Shown: positions 28,795 through 38,376 of the stretch, piece after piece | How positions within the stretch are numbered: position 1 is the stretch's first letter | Layout: every line of letters starts with the position of its first letter | Origin: Phycisphaerales bacterium | GTDB taxonomy: Bacteria; Planctomycetota; Phycisphaerae; Phycisphaerales; SM1A02 | Reading direction: 5' to 3' | NCBI GenBank assembly: GCA_029268515.1 | Contig: JAQWNP010000003.1 | Coordinates: forward strand, 51,761-115,760 | DNA length: 64,000 bases | Position numbers and translations under genes: made by a program | The notes under the pieces: model-generated | Seen by the model: the letters and a program-made list of their open reading frames with translations, nothing else | Database searches by the model: none | Told to the model about the DNA's origin: nothing

Positions 28795-29946
28795 TTAGGC
28801 CAGCTCCAGCTCCAAGACCTTTAGTTCTTTGCTCATATCAGAAAGTACGCGATGTCCTGAGTCAGTAATCAACACATCATCTTCAATTCGAACCCCACCA
28901 ATGCCAGGCAAATAAATACCCGGCTCCACAGTCATCACCATACCGGGCTCCAGAGCAGTGCCGGTTTCCAGATTATTGAAATACGGAGCTTCATGCACCT
29001 GTCGCCCCAGACCATGGCCAAGCCCATGAATAAACTGATCACCATAACCAGCATTCTCAATCACTTGACGGGAAGCACGATCCACGTCTGCACAGATAGC
29101 GCCTGGCTGGCATGCCGCAATACCTGCAAGCTGGGCCTCTAATACGATTGCGTAAACCTCATCAAGCGGCGATGGCATAGAGCCAATAGCGTAAGTCCGG
29201 GTCAAATCTCCGTTATAACCAAAGGCTGCAGCGCCCCAGTCAACGAGCAACACACCCTCAGTTATTGGTGTCTGATCAGCGGCATGATGACACAGCGCGC
29301 TATTCGCACCGCTGGCCACGATGGTGGAAAAACCACGATCACTGGCACCGAGTCGCCGCATCGCATACTCAAGATTCGCCGCAAAGGCGTGTTCAGTCAT
29401 ACCAATCTGAAGCCCATCTAAAGCTTCAGTCAGCGCCTGCTGCTGAATATTGATGGCATGGCAAATCAACGCAATTTCAGATTCATCCTTGATGCGTCGC
29501 ATATCCGGAACAACATTCGCGATCGGTACAATCTCAAGACCACTTGGCTCGAGCTCTGCTTTAATTGCATCCATTTCTGCCACGGGCATGACTTCTGCTT
29601 GCACGCCCAATCGCCGCACGCCGAGGCTTTTTAGATGATCACGAATCGCATCATTGAGTTTATGCCGTATGCCCATAATGACGCCGGCGCCGGTCGCCTC
29701 GCGATCGAAACTGGCTAGCTCATCCTCAAAGCGGCTATCTGAAACAACCCATGCTCCAGAACCAGTCACCACCGCCAAACTCTCATCTCCATGAAAGCTC
29801 GTCAGATAGCAAATATCGGTGGGATTGGATATGAGCAGCCCCTCAAGGCCATGTTGCTCCAGAATGGATTGCAGGCGTTCTTGCCGAGCCTTACAACCTG
29901 CGAAAGTCGAGAGGCTGAGATCTGAGGATGGGACAGTGGCCTGCAT
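28795..29946 (-). CDS. M24-family Xaa-Pro aminopeptidase/dipeptidase
   Basis: 383 residues with an N-terminal creatinase-like domain and a C-terminal pita-bread metallopeptidase domain. The five metal ligands are visible: the two Asp in LVDWGAAAFGYNGDLTRTYA, the His in HGLGHGLGRQVHEAP, and the two Glu in VEPGIYLPG and RIEDDVLIT. It removes N-terminal residues before proline or splits X-Pro dipeptides in the cytoplasm. It lies just upstream of accB, an arrangement often seen in bacteria as pepP-efp-accB-accC; efp is absent here. Confidence 0.9.
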   Translation of the reverse strand: MQATVPSSDLSLSTFAGCKARQERLQSILEQHGLEGLLISNPTDICYLTSFHGDESLAVVTGSGAWVVSDSRFEDELASFDREATGAGVIMGIRHKLNDAIRDHLKSLGVRRLGVQAEVMPVAEMDAIKAELEPSGLEIVPIANVVPDMRRIKDESEIALICHAINIQQQALTEALDGLQIGMTEHAFAANLEYAMRRLGASDRGFSTIVASGANSALCHHAADQTPITEGVLLVDWGAAAFGYNGDLTRTYAIGSMPSPLDEVYAIVLEAQLAGIAACQPGAICADVDRASRQVIENAGYGDQFIHGLGHGLGRQVHEAPYFNNLETGTALEPGMVMTVEPGIYLPGIGGVRIEDDVLITDSGHRVLSDMSKELKVLELELA

Positions 29947-30039
29947 GGGCCGAAGTATACCGATGTCGCCAAATTGCTGCGAACTTGGGCCGTACTTCAG
30001 CGAAAAGGAATGAACTTGCGTCCTTGGGACAACGCCTCT

Positions 30040-30684
30040 TTACTGGCGATCTTCGTGGCCATATTCACGCAGCGAGCGTGGTGGCGAGAGGATCTCGGCC
30101 AGCAAAACAGCATCTGCCAGAGCCTGGCGATTTGAGAGTCGCGAATGAATGCGATGTCCGATCTCGCCCTGATCTACAACGTAGGGCCTGCTTTCGCTCG
30201 CGGCAAACGGGTCATCATTGGACTGGGCAGAAATAGCCGCAGGAGCAGTCGCTGGCAACTGAGCCGTCGGAGCAGCTGCTGGCGACTGCAGTGTCCCAAG
30301 CTTCTTTGCTCTAGAAGAGCTCATCGCCGGCGTCTTGACTGGTTTGACTGGCTTGGCCGACGGACGCCTCTGGAGCCTTGAAGCTTGCACACCGGAGCCA
30401 GATACTTGAGAGACTGCCACCTTTGGGGCCGCGGGCGAACGCCCTCCTGCCCGAACTTGAGTCGTCTTTTTTACTGGCGATTTCGACGCCATTTTCTCTA
30501 ATACCGAAGTGCGAAACTTTTTATATTCGGCTTGTGACTTTTCTGCACGCGATGTTTTGCTCTGCTGCGCGATGGCGGTTTTACGGGCTGCCTTGTTCTT
30601 CTTGTCATTGGCTTTTTGTAAAAAGCCACCAACGACGGATACAGCCGTAATGATCAGGAAGATGAGAATATCCCATGAAGGCAT
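30040..30684 (-). CDS. Membrane-anchored basic linker protein, unknown function
   Basis: About 214 residues. One N-terminal membrane helix (ILIFLIITAVSVVGGFL) is followed by a Lys/Ala-rich coil, a basic Pro/Ala/Ser-rich disordered stretch and a short conserved-looking C-terminal helix (RQALADAVLLAEILSPPRSLR). I recall similar C-terminal tails in other planctomycete proteins of unknown role, but cannot name a family. The frame is open to 30756, but ATG 30684 begins at the membrane helix and avoids overlapping the ABC ATPase gene that ends at 30719. It lies between the importer genes and the pepP-accBC set on the same strand. Confidence 0.65.
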   Translation of the reverse strand: MPSWDILIFLIITAVSVVGGFLQKANDKKNKAARKTAIAQQSKTSRAEKSQAEYKKFRTSVLEKMASKSPVKKTTQVRAGGRSPAAPKVAVSQVSGSGVQASRLQRRPSAKPVKPVKTPAMSSSRAKKLGTLQSPAAAPTAQLPATAPAAISAQSNDDPFAASESRPYVVDQGEIGHRIHSRLSNRQALADAVLLAEILSPPRSLREYGHEDRQ

Positions 30685-30718
30685 CGCGTAGACAGTATAG
30701 CCCCATCCGCACGAACGC

Positions 30719-31516
30719 TCACAAATGCGCGGCCGGCAGTAAGTAGCTGCCCCCACCCACCTCTCTTACCAAACGAAAACCGCATCCAAAGACCTCGGAT
30801 AACTGCCCAGGCTCAAGGACTTGATCAACATCTCCAGCAGCCATCAATCTGCCCTGAGAGAGGAGCCAAGCCTCATCACCAGCCTGGGCAGCCAAGGTCA
30901 GGTCATGGAGAGCCATCAGAACGGTTGCTCCTGCATCTGCAAGCATTCGTGCAACAGCAGACACAGCCCCCACATGTTTGAGGTCTAGTGCTGCAGTCGG
31001 TTCATCCAACACGAGATAACGCCCCGACATATCGAATGGCTTCTGGGGGTCAGGCCCAAGCTGAGCCAGCGCTCGAGCAACGGCTACCAATTGTTGCTGC
31101 CCCACAGAAAGTTCTGCGAAAGGTCGATGAAAAAGACTTTGCTGCAAGCCCACCATTTCCATGGCCCAATCTACGCGATCTTCGGACCGCCCCAAGGCAT
31201 ATCGCCCCAATGAAACGACTTGGCGTACTGAGAAGCGAGCTGAAATTGTCGGGCGCTGCGCCACGTAGGCCAAAGCCGCTGCACGCTTCTTTGGACTGAG
31301 CCTCTTGATAGAACGAACGCTCCCTCGCCTTCGAATGGTGATCCGGCCGTGACTCGGTCGCTGCACGCCAGCGATCGTTCTGAGCAATGTTGATTTTCCT
31401 GACGCATTTGGGCCAACAACAACGGTAATCTTGCCCGCCTCGGCCTGACAGCTGACATCATGCAGGGCCCGCCATCGCCCATAGCTCACATGCAGGTTCG
31501 CTACACAAATGGTCAT
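30719..31516 (-). CDS. ABC importer ATPase of the BtuD/FecE type
   Basis: About 265 residues. Walker A GPNASGKST, Q-loop near AYVAQRP, signature LSVGQQQ (Gly to Val at the third position of LSGGQ), Walker B YLVLDEPTAALD and switch His in MALHDLTLA. Energises uptake of a chelate such as cobalamin, haem or ferric siderophore through the permease encoded just before it. The frame stays open to 31825, but that extension is the shadow of the permease gene; ATG 31516 overlaps the permease stop by four bases (ATGA) and starts the domain correctly. Confidence 0.92.
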   Translation of the reverse strand: MTICVANLHVSYGRWRALHDVSCQAEAGKITVVVGPNASGKSTLLRTIAGVQRPSHGRITIRRRGSVRSIKRLSPKKRAAALAYVAQRPTISARFSVRQVVSLGRYALGRSEDRVDWAMEMVGLQQSLFHRPFAELSVGQQQLVAVARALAQLGPDPQKPFDMSGRYLVLDEPTAALDLKHVGAVSAVARMLADAGATVLMALHDLTLAAQAGDEAWLLSQGRLMAAGDVDQVLEPGQLSEVFGCGFRLVREVGGGSYLLPAAHL

Positions 31517-32523
31517 GCTTGCCCCCGTCCCGACAAGAGTAACCAGAGAAATAGCGGACCACCCAATAAAGCAGTGAAGACGCCAATCGGCATTCTCCCT
31601 GCTCCAAGATCGAGGCCCTGTCTTGCCGCATCTGCACCGACAACCAAAGCGATGCCTATGAAAGCCGAGCCAATCACCAGCCCCCCATGCTTTGGCCCAA
31701 GTAACAAACGACCAACGTGCGGCGCTACCAAACCGACAAAAGCGATTGGCCCCGCAAGCGCTACAGTCATCGCGGTGAGAATTCCAGCAACACAAAACAA
31801 GAGCAGCCGCAGCCAGCCAATCCAAAGCCCGACACTTCGTGCTTCGGCATCACTGAGCGATGCTGTGTCCATAGCACGCCCCATCAGCAGCCCAATCAGA
31901 ACGCCGCCCAATGCAATGCCACCTGCAATGACCAAAGTTGGGCCGGAAACAATCTGAGGTATTGAGCCCATCAGCCAACCCATAAACTCACCGCGGGTTC
32001 CAGTTGGAACCAGAAACTGAACACACATAATGCCGGCGCCACAAATTGCAGAGACAATGACACCAACCAATATAAGTGTGAGCGGGTCTAATACACCCCG
32101 CCGCTGTGCCAACAAATAGACAATACACATCACACTGAGCGCGCCCACAAGAGCGGGCACAGCATCGACACGCATTTGATCGCCAACGCCTGGTTTCTCG
32201 CTCGCTATATACATTGCAATCATCACACCAAGGCCTGCTCCCGCAGAAAGCCCGAGAATGAATGGAGATGCTAAAGGATTGCGAAGAAGGGCTTGCAACA
32301 TCACGCCCGAGGTGGAGAGGCTACAGCCTACGATGGCGGCAACGGCGAGTGCTGTCCAGCGGAATACCGCCCATCCTTGCGGGCCGGCTTGAGGCCATGC
32401 CAAAGAAACCTCACCCTGGGGTGTGCGATCAATAAGCAATCGCAAGATACAGACCGCGATGGCCACGACAAACAAGGCGAGTATCCACCACAAACGGTCC
32501 TGTCTCTTGTGTGGCTTACTCAT
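31513..32523 (-). CDS. ABC importer permease of the BtuC/FecCD type
   Basis: About 336 residues with nine or ten membrane helices. Family motifs are visible: GVMLQALLRNPLASPFILG after the second helix, GWLMGSIPQIV, and GPIAFVGLVAPHVGRLLLG near the coupling helix. It forms the channel of a type II importer for cobalamin, haem or iron chelates. The start is placed at ATG 32523, overlapping the end of the binding-protein gene by eight bases; the upstream open frame to 32601 has no support. Confidence 0.93.
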   Translation of the reverse strand: MSKPHKRQDRLWWILALFVVAIAVCILRLLIDRTPQGEVSLAWPQAGPQGWAVFRWTALAVAAIVGCSLSTSGVMLQALLRNPLASPFILGLSAGAGLGVMIAMYIASEKPGVGDQMRVDAVPALVGALSVMCIVYLLAQRRGVLDPLTLILVGVIVSAICGAGIMCVQFLVPTGTRGEFMGWLMGSIPQIVSGPTLVIAGGIALGGVLIGLLMGRAMDTASLSDAEARSVGLWIGWLRLLLFCVAGILTAMTVALAGPIAFVGLVAPHVGRLLLGPKHGGLVIGSAFIGIALVVGADAARQGLDLGAGRMPIGVFTALLGGPLFLWLLLSGRGQA

Positions 32524-33427
32524 AAGAAGTACTCGTTTGCAAATCCGCTTCTGCAAGTTGGGCAATAGATTTCTTGAGCGCAGTCGCCACCTCAATGACA
32601 CGACTACTGGGGATCAATGCTTCAGGATGATCAAGTAGCACGACGCGCCCTTGAGAGACCGCATCAATTGGAAGCATCTCAATAGTAACCACAGCAGACC
32701 CTTGAGCCGCTCCAACCACAATGACGCCCTTGGGATCGATTCGTACCACATCCTCCGCCGACAAAGTTCGCCACGCTCCTGATTCCAGAGCATTCGGCAC
32801 GCCGAAGCCTGCCAGCAGTTCCCCCATATAGGTGTCAGGACCAAACGCCAAGAGCGGCTGCCCACCAGTGACAACTAGAGTCCGACCAGACCAGCGTTGT
32901 GCACCGGCACCAATCGTATCCATCGCGGCTATCAGTTTCCGCGACTGCTGCTGGCCCTTTCCATCTAATAATTCTGGCAACTCAGCGAGCACGGCGCGAA
33001 TATCAGCCAAGTTGTTGACTGGCCAACTCCCAATACCCCAGCCCCGGGACTCAGCCAACTGGTGAAGCTCAGGAAGTGGCCCTGCGGCAGTTGCCTGGAC
33101 AACCACATGCGTGGGATCCAGCCTTACCATCATTTCATAATCAACTTCATAAAGATCGCCGACAATGACAGCTCGTTGATTTTCAGGCCTACAAAAGGGC
33201 GTGCAACCAACAACAACATCAGCAAACCCCATGTCTTCAAGAGTGCGCGTCAACGCAGGACTCAACGAGATAACTCGCAGATCATTTCTATCATCCGGAG
33301 ACGACGACTCGGCACAAGATGTGTGCATGATGAGCTGGAATGTCATCAGAATCAGCAACACACAAAAGGAAATAAGCCTGCTGCCCTGGGTGCTGATGCC
33401 ATTAACAGAGTCCATCATCCACCTCAC
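32516..33427 (-). CDS. Periplasmic binding protein of the BtuF/FecB type
   Basis: 303 residues: an N-terminal export signal (ISFCVLLILMTFQLIM), then the class III binding fold (RVISLSPALTRTLEDMGFADVVVGCTPFC to the last helix). It would capture a metal chelate and hand it to the downstream BtuC/BtuD-type pair; the ligand is not resolved. A Cys follows the signal (HTSC), but the lipobox is not canonical. The first codon is GTG 33427, overlapping the exporter stop by four bases; ATGs at 33418 and 33415 next to AGGTGG are equally possible. Confidence 0.88.
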   Translation of the reverse strand: MRWMMDSVNGISTQGSRLISFCVLLILMTFQLIMHTSCAESSSPDDRNDLRVISLSPALTRTLEDMGFADVVVGCTPFCRPENQRAVIVGDLYEVDYEMMVRLDPTHVVVQATAAGPLPELHQLAESRGWGIGSWPVNNLADIRAVLAELPELLDGKGQQQSRKLIAAMDTIGAGAQRWSGRTLVVTGGQPLLAFGPDTYMGELLAGFGVPNALESGAWRTLSAEDVVRIDPKGVIVVGAAQGSAVVTIEMLPIDAVSQGRVVLLDHPEALIPSSRVIEVATALKKSIAQLAEADLQTSTSYE

Positions 33428-35253
33428 GTCGTCGTCTGTAGTTGAGTGTGACTCAAACGGCGATAGGTATCACAACGAGAAAGGAGCTCCTCATGTGATC
33501 CCTGGTCGATGACGCGTCCATTATCCAAAACGATTATGGAATCAGCATTGAGAACGGTAGACAATCGATGGGCAATAACGAGAGAAGTACGGCCCTGACA
33601 GAACTCACTGAGCGCCTGATTGATCATCGCCTCCGAATGTGCATCAATCTGACTGGTTGCTTCATCGAGAATCAGAATGGTGGGATCACGAAGGATTGCC
33701 CGGGCAATGGCCAGTCGCTGCCGTTGTCCACCAGAGAGTGAGGCCCCTTGTTCAGCCAAGTCGGCATCATAGTGACCTGGCAGCTGGTTAATGAACTCAT
33801 CTGCATGTGCCCGCCGAGCGGCCTCGATGATCTCCTCTCGTGTCGTTCCTTCTCGCCCAAATGAAATATTCTCGGCGACAGTTCCCCGAAAGAGAACGGT
33901 CTCCTGGGTAACAACACCTATCTGTAAACGGAGTGACTTCAAGTCCACACCTGAAATATCGGTGCCGTCAATACAGATTGAACCGGCATCGGGAAGAATC
34001 AGTCGAGGCAAAAGGCTGACCAGCGTTGTCTTGCCACTGCCATTTGGCCCGACAATGGCAACACGCTGTCCAAATTTGATATTGACATCGACCTCTTCTA
34101 ACGCACTTCGGTCGGCGCCAGGATAAGAGAGAGAGATATCCGAAAAATGTATCGATTGGCAATGCCGAGCCAATACGGGCGCTTTAAATCCCTTGGCCAC
34201 TTCAGGCTGCTCTCCAAGCATATCCAACAGGCGACTCGCCGGTGCACTGGCTGCTTGAATCTCATTAACAAGCCCAGCGAGTGGCCGGAAAGAGGCACCA
34301 GCAATGGCAATGGTGGCGATGCCAAGCAGGAACCGATCAAAATCGAGCGTTCCATTAATGATCTGAGAAGCTGCAATGATCGCCAGCACGCCAACAACAA
34401 AGACTGACAGGCACTCGACAACTGGCGAGGAGAGCGCACGCATCAATGCGACCTTTGATTCGTTTTGAACCACCTTCTGATTCCCTGAATCAAACTGACG
34501 GCTTGCCCGAACTTCAGCTGTATTCGCTTTGACTGCTCTCATGCCCTGCAGGGATTCACTGGCCACGCGAAGTAAATCTTCCTGCGCCTCCAACGAACCG
34601 CGCGTACCACGACGGATACGCTTACCAATTTTTCTAAGGAAGTACATCAGGAACGGCCCAACAATAATGACCACTATGACCAAACGAAAATCGATCACAA
34701 TTGCCGCAATCAACGCGGCACCCCCTTTTGTCACCTGTGCCAGCGCACGGCTCAAAAGAGAGTTAAAGCCAACCTGCAGGGCCGTCGAGTCGCGAATGAT
34801 TCTCGCAATAAACTCTGAGGGGCCACGGCTAATAATTCGGCCAAGCGGCATAGCAATTACTTGATCGAATGCGTCCTGTCGGATGTTTGCGATCGTTCGA
34901 ATGATGACCAGCTTACTCAGGTAAAGATGCAAGAAGTTGGCCAGCCCGCCGATCACAGTCAGGACGGCGAGGAATGCCATCATGAAGAGGACACCATTGA
35001 ATGGATCCGTTGGCAGGATGCTGACCAGCCACTGCGGAATAGAGATCATGTGGTCAGCCGCATTAAAGTTGTTGGCTTGTGCTCGTAAAGAATTAGCTGC
35101 ATCGGGATTCGCAATTTCTGCAACGACAGGCCCGAGGCTAACCAGCCCAACACCTAAACCAGCAGCTGAGATAAAGGCGAAGATGATTGCCCAAATAATC
35201 AGGGTGCGGTAACGGAACAACTGCCTTGAAAAATGCCAGAAAGATCGATCCAT
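33424..35253 (-). CDS. ABC exporter, fused membrane and ATPase domains (MsbA-like)
   Basis: 609 residues. Six membrane helices in the first 330 or so residues (ABC_membrane type) are followed by a nucleotide-binding domain with Walker A GPNGSGKTTL, signature LSGGQRQRLAIARA, Walker B TILILDEATSQ and switch His in VIAHRLST. It works as a homodimer or with a partner to flip lipids or export hydrophobic substrates. Its stop codon overlaps the start of the chelate-binding-protein gene, so exporter and importer may be translated together. Substrate is unknown. Confidence 0.92.
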   Translation of the reverse strand: MDRSFWHFSRQLFRYRTLIIWAIIFAFISAAGLGVGLVSLGPVVAEIANPDAANSLRAQANNFNAADHMISIPQWLVSILPTDPFNGVLFMMAFLAVLTVIGGLANFLHLYLSKLVIIRTIANIRQDAFDQVIAMPLGRIISRGPSEFIARIIRDSTALQVGFNSLLSRALAQVTKGGAALIAAIVIDFRLVIVVIIVGPFLMYFLRKIGKRIRRGTRGSLEAQEDLLRVASESLQGMRAVKANTAEVRASRQFDSGNQKVVQNESKVALMRALSSPVVECLSVFVVGVLAIIAASQIINGTLDFDRFLLGIATIAIAGASFRPLAGLVNEIQAASAPASRLLDMLGEQPEVAKGFKAPVLARHCQSIHFSDISLSYPGADRSALEEVDVNIKFGQRVAIVGPNGSGKTTLVSLLPRLILPDAGSICIDGTDISGVDLKSLRLQIGVVTQETVLFRGTVAENISFGREGTTREEIIEAARRAHADEFINQLPGHYDADLAEQGASLSGGQRQRLAIARAILRDPTILILDEATSQIDAHSEAMINQALSEFCQGRTSLVIAHRLSTVLNADSIIVLDNGRVIDQGSHEELLSRCDTYRRLSHTQLQTTT

Positions 35254-35311
35254 AAGTTGGGGCAGTATATGTGCCAGTGCCCTGGTTGGCCTGGCTACAT
35301 CCCTTTATGTG

Positions 35312-36607
35312 TTATTGAATCAGCATCTCAAATATCGTCCAGAACTCTGGAAAACTCTTCCTGACGCAGGCAGGATCCTCAATCGATAGACCACCCCGCC
35401 AAAGGCCAAGAACCGCGAAAGCCATCGCCATCCGATGATCATCATAGGTCCGGATCAGAACAGGTGTTTCTGGGAATCGCTGGGGCTTGATCTGTATCCA
35501 ATCCGCCCCCCCTTGGGCATCAGCTCCAAGCCGATTGAGCTCGGTAACAATTGCCGTAATACGATCACTTTCTTTGATCTTTAATGTCTGCAATCCAGAT
35601 ATACAACTTGGCGTTTTTGCAGTCGCAGCAAGAACGGCAAGCATGACCGCCCCATCTGGGCAGCTTGAAGCATCAAACTCAATACCTCGCAACTCTTTGG
35701 GGCCACGCACTGTAACGGAAGCCTCTTGGCGTTCAACAACAGCGCCCATTTCTGAAAGAGCCTCGAGCACATGCATATCAGGTTGCGTACTGTGCCCTGA
35801 CAAACCTTCAACTTTGCATACTGCATCTGGAATCATTGCTGCTGCGGCAAGGAAATAGAGAGCACTACTTGCATCTGGCTCAATCTGATAGGTTCGACCA
35901 GCAACGTTCTTGGGAGGCACAAAGAAAACCCCACCACATGAAGCCTGCCCATCAATCGGAAGTACCACAGGCATTTGCCCCCAAGCACGGAGCAGATCCA
36001 GCGTCATGTCAATGTATGGTCGACTTGTCAATGGTTTCGAATACCGCAAGGTCAAGCCATCTCGCAAATGTGCACCAATGAGCAAGAGTGCAGATACAAA
36101 CTGACTTGAATCTACCTCTCCAATAGAGAGTCGACTGATGACATCACGCGGGGAAGGCGGCGTAATCACTAACGGCAGATGGTCTGATGCAGACTTAAAC
36201 TCAATGCCACAGCCCATCTGACTCAGGAAGTCTGAGAGCTGCCCAATCGGTCGCTCTCGCATACGAGCACTACCATCTATTCCAACCGCCTCCGAAGCGA
36301 GCATCGCAACCGCCATCATAAAGCGACTTGGTGTGCCCCCATGCCCCAAATGAACCTCGCCACCATAAGGCAAACGACCACTGCACCCAATGATCGCCAG
36401 CTCTTCACCCTCATAGATTGACTTCACGCCAAGGTCATTGAGCGACTTGAGAAGTCCATCCGTATCATCACTGCGCAGCGCTCCTTGCAAAACGGATCGA
36501 CCTTCCGCCAGCGCTGCCATCACGATCGCCCTATTTGAGAGGCTCTTTGATCCAGGCACACTCACAGGGATATCAAAAGCCTGACGATGACGGGGAATAA
36601 CTTTCAT
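35312..36607 (-). CDS. aroA: 3-phosphoshikimate 1-carboxyvinyltransferase (EPSP synthase)
   Basis: 431 residues. Joins phosphoenolpyruvate to shikimate-3-phosphate in the shikimate pathway. The two-domain inverted barrel has GSKSLSNRAIVMAALA, LGHGGTPSRFMM (PEP-binding loop, here GGTPSR followed by Phe), GIDGSARMRERPI and RTYDDHRMAMAFAVL. Length is normal. It sits 30 bp after the GroES-like gene and 58 bp before the exporter gene on the same strand; the other aro genes are not in the window. Confidence 0.96.
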   Translation of the reverse strand: MKVIPRHRQAFDIPVSVPGSKSLSNRAIVMAALAEGRSVLQGALRSDDTDGLLKSLNDLGVKSIYEGEELAIIGCSGRLPYGGEVHLGHGGTPSRFMMAVAMLASEAVGIDGSARMRERPIGQLSDFLSQMGCGIEFKSASDHLPLVITPPSPRDVISRLSIGEVDSSQFVSALLLIGAHLRDGLTLRYSKPLTSRPYIDMTLDLLRAWGQMPVVLPIDGQASCGGVFFVPPKNVAGRTYQIEPDASSALYFLAAAAMIPDAVCKVEGLSGHSTQPDMHVLEALSEMGAVVERQEASVTVRGPKELRGIEFDASSCPDGAVMLAVLAATAKTPSCISGLQTLKIKESDRITAIVTELNRLGADAQGGADWIQIKPQRFPETPVLIRTYDDHRMAMAFAVLGLWRGGLSIEDPACVRKSFPEFWTIFEMLIQ

Positions 36608-36637
36608 ATTGGACTCGGTGATGGATCAGCAAGCGTA

Positions 36638-36961
36638 TCAGTCGCCCTTGCGAAAGACGGCGACCACGTCAGCTATTGGTATGACAAAGAGACGGTTGTC
36701 ACCCTCAAAATCTACAGGAATGCCCTGCTTGGGATTGAAGAGCACTTTGTCATACTGAGCAACAGGATAATCTTCATCATTGGCGATCTGTGCACTGATT
36801 GCCACAATCCGTCCAGTGAGGGTTGGAATCTCCAGCTTGTCCGGCAGGTGAATACCAACCTTCGTAATCTTCTTATCCTCATCCTTGCGAATAAGAACCC
36901 GATCTCCAATGGGCTCAACAGTCTCGATCGCCATACGCTTTTTCTGGGGTACCTTTGCCAT
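36638..36961 (-). CDS. GroES-like co-chaperonin
   Basis: About 107 residues. The GroES fold is recognisable: ETVEPIGDRVLIRKDED, VGIHLPDK in the mobile loop region, LTGRIVAISAQI, YDKVLFNPKQGIPVDFEG and IPIADVVAVF. It would cap a GroEL ring or act as a solitary paralogue; no groEL is next to it, and the mobile loop differs from canonical IILP. The open frame reaches 37024, but ATG 36961 gives a normal N-terminus; ATG 36934 is also possible. It heads a long minus-strand run that includes aroA. Confidence 0.8.
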   Translation of the reverse strand: MAKVPQKKRMAIETVEPIGDRVLIRKDEDKKITKVGIHLPDKLEIPTLTGRIVAISAQIANDEDYPVAQYDKVLFNPKQGIPVDFEGDNRLFVIPIADVVAVFRKGD

Positions 36962-37181
36962 CCCCCTATCATAGCCAAGAAACGCATGATGCCTCCACCT
37001 ACAATCACAAGAAGCGAGCAACATGGCCCCATAACAGCCAATGGATAAGTTTGGGCCGAAAAGCTACACCACAGCAACCATAACAGCCCTTACAATGATC
37101 TAATCAATCACGGCTGGCCATACTTCCCCCTACTTTCGGATGTTTCTCCGTGTGGTGGCGTGATCTAGGAGCAAACGAGTT

Positions 37182-38357
37182 ATGGTTCAAGGAACCCCGA
37201 CACCCGCAAAGCAAAGCCCGGCCCCGAGCACGGATCCACTTCATCTGATAGATGTTGATCATGTGCGATTTAACGTCGGAAATGCAAAGCAAGCTGCCTA
37301 CTTCTATGCCAGCTGCTTTGGCTTTGATATCTCACAGATAAGTGACCTCACCACTGGCGCCCGCAAAGAAGCCCGATATCTCTTGACTCAAGGCAATATT
37401 CGAATCGTCCTGACCACAGGACTTTGCCCTGATGGCGAATCGCAACAACACATCAATCGATTTGGCGACGGGGTCAAAGACATTGCCTTCAGCGTGTTCG
37501 ATGCCGAGCGAGCCTATAAGCAAGCATGCGCCAATGGTGGCGAAAGCGCTTACGAGCCATATGAAGCGACTGATGAGAACGGCCGTGTTGTCATGGCCGG
37601 TATCAAAACCTATGGCGAGGTTATTCACAGCTTTGTGTCACGCCATGGCGACTATGAACTTCCCAAGGTAAAAAAAGGCGGGCTGTTTATGCCTGGCTAT
37701 AAGCACCACCACTTGTCAATCAATGACTACAACAAAGCCAATCCGTGCGGCCTCAAATTCCTCGACCACTGCGTGGGCAATGTAGAAGAAGGCAAGATGG
37801 ATCAGTGGGTGAACTGGTACGAAAATGTCATGGGCTTTGGACTCTTCAAACACTTCGATGACAACGATATTTCAACCGAACATTCTGCACTAATGAGTAA
37901 GGTCATGGCGTCAGGAAATCACCTCATCAAGATGCCAATTAATGAACCGGCCGAAGGCCGAAGGAAGAGCCAGATTGAGGAATATCTCGATTGGCACAAC
38001 AACTCTCCAGGCGTTCAGCACCTCGCTTTTCGAACCGATGATGAACTGGCCTCTGTTGCCGAACTGCGACGTCGAGGCGTCGATTTTCTCAATATCCCTG
38101 AAGCCTACTATGAAATTGTCTGGGACCGCGTGGGCGATATCGACGAGTGCATCAAAAAGGTTCAGGAACTAGGCATTCTTGTCGACCGAGATGATGAAGG
38201 CTACTTACTTCAGTTGTTTACGATGCCGCTGCAAGATCGACCAACACTCTTCTTCGAAATTATCTGCCGCCGTGGCAGCCAGAGTTTCGGCAAAGGCAAT
38301 TTTAAGGCGCTGTTTGAGTCGCTCGAACTGGAACAGGAACGCCGCGGCAATCTCTAA
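37182..38357 (+). CDS. hpd: 4-hydroxyphenylpyruvate dioxygenase
   Basis: 391 residues. Converts 4-hydroxyphenylpyruvate to homogentisate with O2 and Fe(II), the second step of tyrosine breakdown. Two vicinal-oxygen-chelate halves are present; the iron ligands are His196 (LDHCVGN), His280 (GVQHLAFRT) and Glu359 (LFFEIICRRG). AGGAG lies 10 bases before the ATG. hmgA follows after 19 bp, so the two are almost certainly one operon. Confidence 0.96.
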   Translation: MVQGTPTPAKQSPAPSTDPLHLIDVDHVRFNVGNAKQAAYFYASCFGFDISQISDLTTGARKEARYLLTQGNIRIVLTTGLCPDGESQQHINRFGDGVKDIAFSVFDAERAYKQACANGGESAYEPYEATDENGRVVMAGIKTYGEVIHSFVSRHGDYELPKVKKGGLFMPGYKHHHLSINDYNKANPCGLKFLDHCVGNVEEGKMDQWVNWYENVMGFGLFKHFDDNDISTEHSALMSKVMASGNHLIKMPINEPAEGRRKSQIEEYLDWHNNSPGVQHLAFRTDDELASVAELRRRGVDFLNIPEAYYEIVWDRVGDIDECIKKVQELGILVDRDDEGYLLQLFTMPLQDRPTLFFEIICRRGSQSFGKGNFKALFESLELEQERRGNL

Positions 38358-38376
38358 TTGATGGCAGGAAGCACAT

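Noticed and set aside
31517..31825. N-terminal extension of the importer ATPase frame
   Set aside because: Lies inside the permease gene; the true start overlaps the permease stop by four bases.
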